DNA from: JAWLDA01 sp041686855
Lineage (GTDB): Bacteria; Bacillota; Limnochordia; DTU080; RSA5
Length of the DNA stretch: 64,000 nt
Direction of reading: 5' to 3'
NCBI GenBank assembly: GCA_041686855.1
Contig: JAWLDA010000011.1
Span: 77,288-141,287, forward strand
Shown: piece after piece, positions 24,360 through 31,381 of the stretch
Layout: each line of letters starts with the position of its first letter
Numbering within the stretch: position 1 is the first letter of the stretch
Made by a program: the position numbers and the translations under genes
The notes under the pieces: generated by a model
What the model saw: only the letters and a program-made list of their open reading frames with translations
What the model was told of the DNA's origin: nothing
Databases searched by the model: none

Positions 24360-24717
24360 CGCCTTCGAGGAGGGCGAGGGCTCGAGCGAATGTCGGCATG
24401 TCTTTCAAGGCCGGGCGGGCACAGCGCGCAACCTCAACAGCCCCGGCCAACGTCTCCCGCTCCCGCCGCAGGCGCTCAAGCTCTCGCTCGGCCCCCACTG
24501 CTCGGCGGACGTATCCGTCCATGAGTTGTTCGGTGTCCTTAACCCTCTGCTGCAGCCGTGTAATCTCGTCGGCCTGGGCGTCGATGTGGGCGAGTATCGC
24601 GCCGCTATGGACCAGGCAGTAGGACGACGAGCCCTTGTCTGACTGGGCGAACTTTCGAATGTGCTCGACTTCTCGTGCCATCCGCTCAGCCATCCGCTCA
24701 CTCGTCAACTCGCTCAT
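24343..24717 (-). CDS. Coiled-coil accessory protein
   Basis: 124 residues from ATG 24717, with AAGGAGGGCGACC upstream. Helical with a coiled coil (ITRLQQRVKDTEQLMDGYVR, then ERELERLRRERETLAGAVEV). It is similar in style to the following gene and overlaps it by 17 bases. No recognised domain. Possibly derived from a common ancestor with the 23,691 gene, but the similarity is only of composition. Confidence 0.55.
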   Translation of the reverse strand: MSELTSERMAERMAREVEHIRKFAQSDKGSSSYCLVHSGAILAHIDAQADEITRLQQRVKDTEQLMDGYVRRAVGAERELERLRRERETLAGAVEVARCARPALKDMPTFARALALLEGGERSE

Positions 24718-24887
24718 CGGTCGCCCTCCTTGCGGTGCTTCCCCGCCGTGTTCTGTCTGCGATAGTGGCTGCACCGGAATATCGGAGCATGCCACTCGTC
24801 CGTCAACGTGCACCGAACGTGAATGTGTTGGGTCATCGCCACATCACGATAGGCGCAGTTTTCGCACCGACGCCTTGGTCTGCTCAC
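24714..24887 (-). CDS. 57-residue zinc-binding protein
   Basis: GTG 24887 with GGGAG about 8 bases upstream; ends with ATGA overlap on the next gene. CENC near the N-terminus and HVRC, FRCSH further on give a C-x2-C...C...C-x-H pattern, likely one zinc site. The protein is basic. Function unknown; one of several tiny zinc proteins in this early operon. Confidence 0.5.
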   Translation of the reverse strand: MSRPRRRCENCAYRDVAMTQHIHVRCTLTDEWHAPIFRCSHYRRQNTAGKHRKEGDR

Positions 24888-24947
24888 GGCTCCCGCTCCC
24901 CTCCGTGCTCCCGCGGCACTCGAGCGCGGTTGGACAGCCCCCAACTC

Positions 24948-25853
24948 TCACCCCGTGTCGTACTCATCCGGATACAGCTCCTTCCAGCGTTTGATTGACT
25001 CAGCATCCACGGCGTTGTAAGCACTCGCATTGGGTGCGCCCTCGTGGTTGGGCGAGGCGCGCGCTTGTCCGTTGCGCTTGGTTCGCCGGTCCCTCTTGGC
25101 CTTGTCTGCCGTCGTGAGCCCCTCGTCCCGCAGCCTGGTGAGGATCGAGCGCAGATAGCGTGGATCATCCTCGCCGCTCTGGTATGCGTCCCACATCGCC
25201 CACTTGATCGCAGAGGGTTCGAGTGCGGAGGCGAATGCGCTAGTCAAGCGCTTAACCGGGTCGGGAGTGTCACCGAAGAGCGACTCCCAGAACGCCAGGG
25301 GGGCAATCGAATCGTCCTTAACGCCTTCCCCGGTGGTGGTGGTCGGTCCACCCGCGCGCGTGCTACTCTCACTACCGCGTAACTTAGTACCACCGGTAAT
25401 GTTAGGTAATGTACTCTTATGTAATGTGCCTTCGGAGGTTGGTGCAACGTCCGGCGTACCGTCCGGTGGACGCTCCGGTGTACGGTCCTTAGTAGGCTCC
25501 GGCTTGCGTCGTGCCCGAGCGCGTTCGCGCTCCTTCTCCCGTCGCTCGACCCACTTCCCGGCGTAGTCGTACCAATCGTGGAAGAAACGCCCCTCGTCCA
25601 AAACGTCGATGAAGCCCGCATCAACGAGTGCGGCAACAAACTCCTCTGGATCGCCGTTCCACTCCGCGGCCATGGCGAGCTCGTAATCAGTGAGATCTCG
25701 CAGGAACCCATCGGGACCTACGTTGTCGATCCCCCACCACCAAAGCTCATGCAAGTGACCGATGAGTTTGTGCCTGTCGGTCTTGAGCAACCCTGCCGCC
25801 CGGATTGTCTTTCGATGCTTCGAAAGCGCCTGGTGAGACTCTAGCCAAGCCAT
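24948..25853 (-). CDS. Phage replication initiator with winged-helix N-terminus and DnaD-like C-terminus
   Basis: A 301-residue protein. ATG 25853 has AAGGGGGG eight bases upstream. The N-terminal domain (MAWLESHQALSKHRKTIRAA, GHLHELWWWGIDN, GRFFHDWYDYAGKW) is the winged-helix type found in phage replisome organisers. A charged linker rich in R, P and T follows. The C-terminal AIKWAMWDAYQSGEDDPRYL with SILTRLRDEGLTT looks like the DnaD domain that binds DNA and loads the host helicase. No phage helicase or primase is present, so it probably recruits the host replisome. The upstream gene carries a copy of the same N-terminal domain. Confidence 0.8.
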   Translation of the reverse strand: MAWLESHQALSKHRKTIRAAGLLKTDRHKLIGHLHELWWWGIDNVGPDGFLRDLTDYELAMAAEWNGDPEEFVAALVDAGFIDVLDEGRFFHDWYDYAGKWVERREKERERARARRKPEPTKDRTPERPPDGTPDVAPTSEGTLHKSTLPNITGGTKLRGSESSTRAGGPTTTTGEGVKDDSIAPLAFWESLFGDTPDPVKRLTSAFASALEPSAIKWAMWDAYQSGEDDPRYLRSILTRLRDEGLTTADKAKRDRRTKRNGQARASPNHEGAPNASAYNAVDAESIKRWKELYPDEYDTG

Positions 25854-26389
25854 TCGAGAGACCCCCCCTTGCGGCGGTTGCATGAACCGCACAACACCTG
25901 GAGGTTCCGAAGTCCGTTGGACCCTCCGCGGGACAGTGGCAAGACGTGGTCTATCTGAAGGTCGTCAGTAGAACCACACCAGGCGCACAGTCGCCCATCG
26001 CGCTCAAACACCCGCTCTGCCAACTTGGGACGCATTTGATTCCACGCGTTCCGTTTAGCTTCCAACTCATCCGCGGATACACGCCCGCCTTGCCAGTCGT
26101 GCAACCGAAGCCCCTTCTCGGTTCTCTCAACAAACCCGGCCCGGTTGCGACCTCCGCAATTCAATAGGGCGTCCACAAAATGCTTCGGATTGCCTTTCCA
26201 CATAGCCACATCGGAAATGTCTTCAGGTTCTAGCCCCGAGAGGTCTCCGTCTTGGGCGTGATCCAATGCCCACCACCAGAGAAGATGTAGATGACCGATG
26301 ACTTCGGGTAGAGAAACGCCAAGAAGTCTCGATAGTTTCAACGCCTTGGGGTGCCTTCCTAGTGTTTGGTGTGACTCGATCCACGCCAC
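25841..26389 (-). CDS. Initiator-like winged-helix domain fused to HNH nuclease
   Basis: A 182-residue protein. GTG 26389 with GGAGG eight bases upstream. Residues about 1-105 (VAWIESHQTLGRHPKALKLS, GHLHLLWWWALDH, GLRLHDWQGGR) align with the N-terminus of the downstream initiator. The C-terminal 75 residues are an HNH domain: RDGRLCAWCGSTDDLQIDHV, PLSRGGSNGLRNLQVLCGSC, NRRKG, with two CxxC zinc knuckles and the catalytic IDHV histidine. It overlaps the next gene by 13 bases. It could be a nicking or origin-directed nuclease guided by the initiator domain, or a selfish HNH gene that captured a copy of it. Function inferred only. Confidence 0.8.
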   Translation of the reverse strand: MAWIESHQTLGRHPKALKLSRLLGVSLPEVIGHLHLLWWWALDHAQDGDLSGLEPEDISDVAMWKGNPKHFVDALLNCGGRNRAGFVERTEKGLRLHDWQGGRVSADELEAKRNAWNQMRPKLAERVFERDGRLCAWCGSTDDLQIDHVLPLSRGGSNGLRNLQVLCGSCNRRKGGSLEWLG

Positions 26390-26863
26390 GGGACTCGCCT
26401 CCGTACATGTGACTGTCCCGCACCATGTGGGTAGGAGCTTGTTCGCGCAGGGGTCAGGGATTATTTGGGGGGATCTCCTACCCACGTGTGCGGCATACGT
26501 GCCCTCGGGGGAAAGGGCACTGTTATGCCCCAATAGGGGCTGGTGGCGGGGTTGATATCCCAGGTACCCGCCATTCTGGGTGTGCCTAAGCGTCCCCACG
26601 CTCTGGCACCGTCTGTTCAATCTGCTCAGATCTTGTCGCTAGATTTTTTCACGCGTACTGCAAGTCGAGGGTATTCTGTATGGCAGCCATACGAACGGAG
26701 TCGCTACTTCATCGCATCACCGCCCTCCCTAGCGCATCGTGCCGCTTTATGCTAATCCCTCGCCGGGCGATCCCTTTCAAGTGTCGCCGCTATGTCCCAC
26801 AAGGGAGGTACGTTCCTACGAATCACTCTTACCCGGCGAGGCGATAGCCTTACTTGCTAGCCG
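26390..26863. other. 474-bp gene-free region with many inverted repeats; possible replication origin or structured RNA
   Basis: No convincing gene on either strand. Visible structures are: GTATGGC-A-GCCATAC (26678-26692, perfect); CCTCGCCGGG (26758-26767) with CCCGGCGAGG (26832-26841, perfect, 64-bp spacer); CATGTGGGTAGGAG (26424-26437) with CTCCTACCCACGTG (26475-26488, 13 of 14); GTGCCC...GGGCAC (26499-26520); GCCCC-AATA-GGGGC (26527-26540). It lies between RecT and the replication initiators on the same strand, so it is transcribed as a leader. Position and dyads fit a phage origin, a leader RNA, or both. Confidence 0.55.
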
Positions 26864-27766
26864 TTAGGCGTCTTGCTTGTCGTCGTCCCAGACGTCATAG
26901 TTGGGCGGGGCGTTGGGATCAATGTCACCCAATGCATCCTGCGCGCCCTCCGATTGCTCTTGCTCCTGCTCCTCGTCGTCGTTCACGACTGTACCTTCAA
27001 CGGTGTTGGAGTCATTGTCGATGTACTCGTAATCGAACTCGCCATCGCCATTATCGTGAATGAGCGCTTGGTCGGCTTGAACCGCCCGTTGCATGTCAAT
27101 CGAGAGGATGCCGTACTTGGAGAGGTTGAGTTTTAACACCGTCTTTAGCGACATTTCCAATTCGTTGGTCCGCCAAGGTCCTGTGGGGCGCTCGAACGAC
27201 TTGCTGTATCGCTTGGCATGCGCTCGCATCTGGTCAACAGTCATAAACAGGTAGCGCTCGAATCCGTTGATCAGCCGGAAAAAAGAAACGTAGCCGACTA
27301 CCGTGTCCGACGTTTTGCCCTCGGGGTCAAACTCCACGTCGCCGGTGATCCGGTTGTACCCAAGGAGCTCTCCCTCGTAAATCTCGGCAGCGTTCATGTT
27401 CTTGTACTGTCCCGACCGCAAGGCGAGTTGGATATAGCCCTTGTAACCCATCTGGAACTGTGGCTTGGGTTTGCCGCCTTTCTCGCGGTAGGGCACGATG
27501 TAGGAGAATCCCAAATTTGGATCAATGGGAAGGTCCATCGAAGCGGCCACGGCCGCACATGCGATAATTTGCTGCGGATCGCACTCTTGGAGCATGGTGT
27601 TGTTGTTGGTGACGTTGATGATTGACGACATAAAACCCGCGGCCTTGTTGCCCAACATCTCTTTGAAGCGCCGCTTAATGTCGTCGTTAGACAGCATCAT
27701 CTTGAGGGACCGAGGCGAACTCGTTGCCGCGTTCCCATTCATGCGCTGCGCCAGTTGACTAGCCAC
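26864..27766 (-). CDS. recT: RecT-family single-strand annealing protein
   Basis: A 300-residue protein. Conserved RecT core: CDPQQIIACAAVAASMDLPI, DPNLGFSYIVPYREKGGKPK, PQFQMGYKGYIQLALRSGQY, and ELEMSLKTVLKLNLSKYGIL. It promotes annealing of single strands made by its partner exonuclease, encoded just upstream and overlapping by 8 bases. The C-terminus is very acidic (NDDEEQEQEQSEGAQ), as often in annealing proteins that contact SSB or are autoregulated. GTG start at 27766. Confidence 0.95.
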   Translation of the reverse strand: MASQLAQRMNGNAATSSPRSLKMMLSNDDIKRRFKEMLGNKAAGFMSSIINVTNNNTMLQECDPQQIIACAAVAASMDLPIDPNLGFSYIVPYREKGGKPKPQFQMGYKGYIQLALRSGQYKNMNAAEIYEGELLGYNRITGDVEFDPEGKTSDTVVGYVSFFRLINGFERYLFMTVDQMRAHAKRYSKSFERPTGPWRTNELEMSLKTVLKLNLSKYGILSIDMQRAVQADQALIHDNGDGEFDYEYIDNDSNTVEGTVVNDDEEQEQEQSEGAQDALGDIDPNAPPNYDVWDDDKQDA

Positions 27767-28631
27767 TGATACCCACCCTCTCGTCGATCAAATTCCAAGA
27801 CCACGGCGGCAAACTAATCTCGACCGGCTCCTCGTCGTAGCCCGGCCACAATCCCGACGCTTGGCACTCGGCGTAACGCTCGATCAGTGGCTTTAGCTCG
27901 TCTCGTCCCGCCTTGAGCGCCTCGTCCTCGATCTGGTAGACGGCCACGCAGTAAGGCGGCTCCTTCTCCACGGCGATAATCGCAAACAAGTCGGCGTCAA
28001 GGTCCAGCGCCTTGGCTCCAATCAGGTACATGGCCGCCTGGATGTAGTAACCGAAGTTGTAAATGGCCTTAGTGAAAGCTGTCCGGCTTGCGTCCTTCGT
28101 CGTTTTAAGATCAACGATTGCGCCGAACGCCTTAGAGTGGTCGTCGAACCGACCTTTGCAGCGGATACCCGTAGTCGGATCGTTCCAAACGGCGCTAATC
28201 TCAGCGTTGCCCTCGAGCAGCGCCTTGGCGGTCGGATTTGACCAAACGGCGTCCCGCATCCGAAGGCATTGTTGGTACTCGTCGGCCTTGAGAATCTCGG
28301 CCAACGGGTTCTCGGCCTCGAACTCGGCCCAGGCCGCTTTGCCTGCTTTGGTGCGTCGGTCCATGTCCGGTGCCACCACGTAGCGCGCCGGGAATAGGTC
28401 GGGCTGAAGAACTGCAACGTGCGTCGCGTCACCCAATCGAAGGGCTGGCGTCGGAGGCGTTGGATTCATCATTTGTTCGTAGGCGTGAGCTGGTGAACGG
28501 TCCCGCATCACCTTGAGGATCGTCTGCGAAGCTAACGGCCAACGGTGGTATTGCTCCGCCGTGACGCCGGGGTAAAGACCGGGTGTTTCCGGGGCTTCGG
28601 TTATCTCGATCCAATCTGTGGTGACGTTCAC
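27759..28631 (-). CDS. RecE/YqaJ-type PDDEXK exonuclease
   Basis: A 290-residue protein. GTG 28631 has AAAGGAG eight bases upstream and overlaps the previous stop as GTGA. LRLGDATHVAVLQPDLFPAR gives the N-terminal G-D-A-x-H helix. GIRCKGRFDD...AIVDLKTTKDA carries the metal-binding D-x(n)-D-x-K motif, and FGYYIQAAMYLIGAKA the helix after it. This is the YqaJ/RecE-type fold that resects double-strand ends from 5' to 3'. Together with RecT downstream it forms a two-gene recombination module. Confidence 0.88.
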   Translation of the reverse strand: MNVTTDWIEITEAPETPGLYPGVTAEQYHRWPLASQTILKVMRDRSPAHAYEQMMNPTPPTPALRLGDATHVAVLQPDLFPARYVVAPDMDRRTKAGKAAWAEFEAENPLAEILKADEYQQCLRMRDAVWSNPTAKALLEGNAEISAVWNDPTTGIRCKGRFDDHSKAFGAIVDLKTTKDASRTAFTKAIYNFGYYIQAAMYLIGAKALDLDADLFAIIAVEKEPPYCVAVYQIEDEALKAGRDELKPLIERYAECQASGLWPGYDEEPVEISLPPWSWNLIDERVGISG

Positions 28632-28801
28632 GACGCTCGCTCCTTTCTGGCACACGCTCCGCACTTCCAGCGCTTTTTCTCGTACACCCAACCGTTCAGC
28701 GTAATCAGATCGGCGCAGCGTTGAAGCGTTCCATAGGTGTAAAACATCTCACCACACTTGCAGACAGCGACATAGGTTGCCACCCGTTCCATGACCGCCA
28801 T
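28628..28801 (-). CDS. 57-residue zinc-ribbon protein
   Basis: ATG 28801 is placed about 11 bases after AAGGAGG; GTG 28825 and ATG 28792 are alternatives. CKCG near residue 14 and CGAC near residue 49 form a split zinc ribbon with a helical insert (QRCADLITLNGWVYEKKRWK). It ends with a GTGA overlap on the exonuclease gene. Unknown function; perhaps a regulator or accessory factor of the recombination module. Confidence 0.6.
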   Translation of the reverse strand: MAVMERVATYVAVCKCGEMFYTYGTLQRCADLITLNGWVYEKKRWKCGACARKERAS

Positions 28802-28873
28802 CTCTTGCCAAACCTCCTTGCCCACCTGGGCCCAATCGTGTAAACTGAACCCAGGCAGGCGCTTAGTTAGCCA

Positions 28874-29164
28874 CTATCGCTTGCCGCCAGCTATGCCCGC
28901 CTCGGTGCGTCCCAGCGCAACCGGGGCATTTTCCTTTTGTCGAACACCATCCCGATAGTTCTCAATCACCATCCGTTTGGCGACCTCGTCCTCCGGCAGA
29001 CGCCGAACAACAGACGCCAATTGCGATTCGGCCTCACCTAATGCCGTCATGATGAGGCCCTCGTCCGGCCATTGAACGCCGGCGGCATTATGTAACTGCG
29101 AGAGATACATCTGCCAGCCCGGCATGGTCCAAACCACGCGCCTCAACATTTGCAATCTGGCCAT
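28874..29164 (-). CDS. Small helical hypothetical protein
   Basis: 96 residues from ATG 29164, which follows GAGGTGCGTGGG. Helical sequence with MARLQMLRRVVWTMPGWQMY and LGEAESQLASVVRRLPEDEV. The start lies 21 bases inside the previous gene. No family recognised. A gap of 72 bases without a clear gene separates it from the zinc-ribbon gene downstream. Confidence 0.55.
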   Translation of the reverse strand: MARLQMLRRVVWTMPGWQMYLSQLHNAAGVQWPDEGLIMTALGEAESQLASVVRRLPEDEVAKRMVIENYRDGVRQKENAPVALGRTEAGIAGGKR

Positions 29165-29346
29165 CCCACGCACCTCGCCTTCAAGCTCCAAGAGTTGTTC
29201 CTGATCCGCCGAACGTTGACGTAGAACGGAGCCGCCGCCCTAATCTGCTCGACGAATTTCAAGCTGCCAACTGTGATCTTCTCGCCGCTTGCCAGTAGCC
29301 GAACCGCTTCGTTGACGTCGCCCTGGTCGGGTTCGATCACTTGCAT
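29143..29346 (-). CDS. Small hypothetical protein (overlaps the next frame)
   Basis: 67 residues from ATG 29346 (MQVIEPDQGDVNEAVRLLAS, GEKITVGSLKFVEQIRAAAP), a plausible alpha/beta protein ending with two cysteines (GWPDCKC). It overlaps the 29,240-29,485 frame by 107 bases in a different phase, which is unusual. Either both are genes, or the two are parts of one gene joined by a frameshift. The ribosome-binding site is weak. Confidence 0.45.
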   Translation of the reverse strand: MQVIEPDQGDVNEAVRLLASGEKITVGSLKFVEQIRAAAPFYVNVRRIRNNSWSLKARCVGWPDCKC

Positions 29347-29485
29347 GTGACCTTGGCACCCACTCGCCACAGCGACGACACTTGCGGGTTGGCAGGATCC
29401 GCAGGTACTGATCCTTGTCCAACCACAATCGCCGTGGCTGATGGCCTTTACAGAGGCACGTTATCTTTGCAATCAGGCGACGCAT
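29240..29485 (-). CDS. Small cysteine-rich basic protein
   Basis: 81 residues from ATG 29485, which overlaps the previous stop by 13 bases. The first 45 residues look real, with CLCKGH and CRRCGEW as a likely zinc site (MRRLIAKITCLCKGHQPRRL). The last 35 residues are low-complexity and very basic. They overlap the downstream 29,143 frame, so the true protein may end near residue 45 or continue in the other frame. Confidence 0.45.
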   Translation of the reverse strand: MRRLIAKITCLCKGHQPRRLWLDKDQYLRILPTRKCRRCGEWVPRSHASDRTRPGRRQRSGSATGKRREDHSWQLEIRRAD

Positions 29486-29709
29486 GCCGATTCATTCTCC
29501 TTCATAAGTCGTCCTTCGTGTGCTCGTACTGCCGATAACGCCGCTTCCTGCAACGTCATGTCATTATTCCAAAGGGCGTCCAGCAAATCGTCCTCGAGCT
29601 TATCGCACGCAAGCACTTGGTCGAACAAGCGAGCGTATCCCGCCTCAGCAAGTGCCTCGTCAAGCGCCATCTGCCCGGCGTCGATAAGGTCCGTGGGTAT
29701 CGATGCCAT
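29473..29709 (-). CDS. 78-residue acidic helical protein
   Basis: ATG 29709 lies 7 bases after AAGGAGG; an ATG two codons earlier is too close to that site. The sequence is acidic and helical (DLIDAGQMALDEALAEAGYA, LDALWNNDMTLQEAALSAVR). Small acidic proteins in phage early regions can be anti-restriction or host-takeover factors, but no specific family is recognised. Confidence 0.55.
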   Translation of the reverse strand: MASIPTDLIDAGQMALDEALAEAGYARLFDQVLACDKLEDDLLDALWNNDMTLQEAALSAVRAHEGRLMKENESACVA

Positions 29710-29783
29710 CGTCATGCCTCCTTGCGTACAATCCGTACTGGTGTCCATCGGGCTTAGACGGTGTGGATGGGTGGGATTGAGGC

Positions 29784-30311
29784 TCACCCGCCATGTATGC
29801 GCCGTTTCGTGTAACCTTTGCGCTCCATCGTCTGGTTGAATCGACGGTACTCCTCGGCAGGACTCATACCGTACTCATCGCAAAGCACCGATACTAACGT
29901 CTCAATGGCACACTCCGCGCCCAACAACTCGTGAAGAAGGTCCCGTGCCTTTTCAATGTCCTCGCGACGCGGTTTGTTGACCACACAAAACCCCCGCAGT
30001 GCTGAGATTGCCTCCTCGAGCTCCTCTAATGCCTTCTCCTTGACGGAAGCCCTATGGAGGTCCACCAAGTCGCCGTCAAGCCAACGGTGTACGAATGCCA
30101 CAGAAGCCAGAGCCTCGTGCAACGCCTTATAGAGGCGCCCGTCATCGAGCTCGTCGGCTAGTGCCCTTAGAACCTCTGAATCCTTAGGGATGCGCCCGTT
30201 TACAAGATGAGAGATGTATGTCCGATGCCGATTGATGATCTTGGCAAGATCGGTCTGGCTGATTCCCCGTTCCTCTATCGCCCTTTTGACCGCAACCGAA
30301 ATTGCGTTCAC
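29784..30311 (-). CDS. XRE-family HTH regulator with C-terminal helical domain
   Basis: A 175-residue protein. The N-terminal HTH (RGISQTDLAKIINRHRTYIS, HLVNGRIPKDSEVLRALADE) is a classic XRE motif. The C-terminal 110 residues are helical (EKALEELEEAISALRGF) without known motifs. ATG overlaps the previous stop by 4 bases. In the early leftward operon it probably regulates early genes or acts against the repressor. The C-terminus may serve for oligomerisation. Confidence 0.75.
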   Translation of the reverse strand: MNAISVAVKRAIEERGISQTDLAKIINRHRTYISHLVNGRIPKDSEVLRALADELDDGRLYKALHEALASVAFVHRWLDGDLVDLHRASVKEKALEELEEAISALRGFCVVNKPRREDIEKARDLLHELLGAECAIETLVSVLCDEYGMSPAEEYRRFNQTMERKGYTKRRIHGG

Positions 30312-30574
30312 GCCCTTCTCCTCCTTCCTGTTGATCTCTCACGCCATGCTGGTAGATGGTGAACCTTCATCGGTGTAGGCTGAGGTTGATCTAGTCCGAG
30401 GAGCCGAAGCACCTCATTCTTAGTAACCAGGATGCGGCCGCCAATCTTGACGGCGTTTATGTGGCCCCGGTCGATCTTGTGCCGTACGGCTTTGTCGGTC
30501 GTGCGTAAAAGCTCGGCAAGCTCGGGTACGTACAGAACATCGGGCAGGTTGTCGAGTCCAAGCCTAGTACTCAT
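30308..30574 (-). CDS. Excisionase/AlpA-like small HTH protein
   Basis: An 88-residue protein with a MerR-type winged helix: LYVPELAELLRTTDKAVRHK, IDRGHINAVKIGGRILVTKN and EVLRLLG. This is the HTH_17 pattern of excisionases and AlpA-like activators. The early-operon position, second after the Cro-like gene, fits an excisionase that bends att DNA and works with the integrase at 32,556. The basic tail (WRERSTGRRRRA) could contact DNA. Confidence 0.75.
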   Translation of the reverse strand: MSTRLGLDNLPDVLYVPELAELLRTTDKAVRHKIDRGHINAVKIGGRILVTKNEVLRLLGLDQPQPTPMKVHHLPAWRERSTGRRRRA

Positions 30575-30604
30575 CCTGTCGATCCCCCTTTCTTGAATGA
30601 CAAA

Positions 30605-30868
30605 CTATGCCGTGGTAGAAGCGTGCGAGGAGCGGACTCCGCGGTCCGGTTCGCTTCTCGCGGACTCGTAGGCAGGAAACTTGATTTCGTCCATACGCAC
30701 ACCGAAGAAGGAGGCCAACCGACAAGCCATGCGATACGAAGGCACCCGCTCGCCATTTTCAATTTCATTGTAGTACGAACGACTGATACCTGCGCCATAT
30801 GCGGCTTCAGACTGGTTTAACCCCATCCCTTCTCGCAATGCCCTGGGTGTATAGGCCAATGCATTCAC
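30605..30868 (-). CDS. Cro-like XRE regulator
   Basis: An XRE protein of about 85 residues (GMGLNQSEAAYGAGISRSYY, NEIENGERVPSYRMACRLAS), first gene leftward from the switch region. Start is uncertain: GTG 30868 is only a few bases from GGAGG, whereas TTG 30859 is 8 bases from it and is the better start. It is divergent from the repressor at 31,013 and probably binds some of the same operators to lock the lytic state. Confidence 0.8.
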   Translation of the reverse strand: MNALAYTPRALREGMGLNQSEAAYGAGISRSYYNEIENGERVPSYRMACRLASFFGVRMDEIKFPAYESARSEPDRGVRSSHASTTA

Positions 30869-30877
30869 CTCCCGTAA

Positions 30878-30980
30878 GTACGCGTTTCGCGAATCCCTTG
30901 CGCTTATTATACATTCGCACTTTGCGAATCGTCAATAGCCAGTTTCGCTTTTTGCGTAAGTAGTTTCGCAGGGTGCGAAA
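30878..30980. promoter_or_regulatory. Lysogeny switch: four operators of type NNTCGC-N5-GCGAAN
   Basis: Four 17-bp dyads of one pattern lie at 30878-30894 (GTACGC-gtttc-GCGAAT), 30913-30929 (ATTCGC-acttt-GCGAAT, perfect), 30943-30959 (TTTCGC-ttttt-GCGTAA) and 30964-30980 (TTTCGC-agggt-GCGAAA, perfect). Each has a 5-bp spacer. They lie between the divergent repressor and Cro-like genes, so they are the likely binding sites of one or both proteins. One sits exactly between the -35 and -10 of the leftward promoter. Confidence 0.85.
30906..30935 (-). promoter_or_regulatory. Early leftward promoter
   Basis: On the minus strand TTGACG (plus 30930-30935), an 18-bp spacer and a perfect TATAAT (plus 30906-30911). 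The spacer consists entirely of the perfect operator at 30913-30929 plus one base. Repressor binding there would block RNA polymerase. It drives the Cro-like, excisionase-like and following early genes. Confidence 0.85.
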
Positions 30981-31012
30981 AAAGGGTAAGATGATTACTG
31001 AGGGGTGTCGCC

Positions 31013-31381
31013 ATGAGTGAATCAGTGCTAGGAAACAGGTTGAAGACTCTTCGGGGCAATAGAACTCTTGAAGAGATTGGGGCTTTAGTCGGCCTAGCCA
31101 AGACCACCTTACACGGATACGAGTCTGGCAGAAGGGAGCCGGACTTGAACACGCTTCAAAAATTGGCGAACGCTCTTGGTACAACTGTCGCTTACCTGAT
31201 CGGTGACACCGAAGATCCGCGCCCCAAACCACTACATATCGAGCGTCGAGACATGCCCTTACCGCCGCCAGGTTGGGATAAGCTCACCCCGGAAGAACAA
31301 AAGGAGGTAGAAGAGAGAGCGCGATCGTACGAGGAGTTCGAAGTTCGCCGCATTTTGCGAGAGAAGGGGCACGATGTCTAG
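31013..31381 (+). CDS. Phage repressor, ImmR-like XRE protein
   Basis: A 122-residue protein. N-terminal XRE HTH (RTLEEIGALVGLAKTTLHGY, ESGRREPDLNTLQKLANALG), a linker, and a C-terminal charged helix (LTPEEQKEVEERARSYEEFE). Size and pairing with a peptidase gene match ImmR of ICEBs1-type elements. It should hold the prophage silent by binding the adjacent operators. A candidate -10 (TAAGAT, 30986-30991) overlaps no operator, but the -35 region does, suggesting autoregulation. It shares one base (TAGTG) with the peptidase gene. Confidence 0.88.
   Translation: MSESVLGNRLKTLRGNRTLEEIGALVGLAKTTLHGYESGRREPDLNTLQKLANALGTTVAYLIGDTEDPRPKPLHIERRDMPLPPPGWDKLTPEEQKEVEERARSYEEFEVRRILREKGHDV

Noticed and set aside
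26390..26863. HEARO-type RNA with an HNH (IsrB-like) gene
   Set aside because: The HNH protein here is short and lacks the RuvC-like parts of IsrB; its N-terminus is an initiator domain, so the link to HEARO is not supported.
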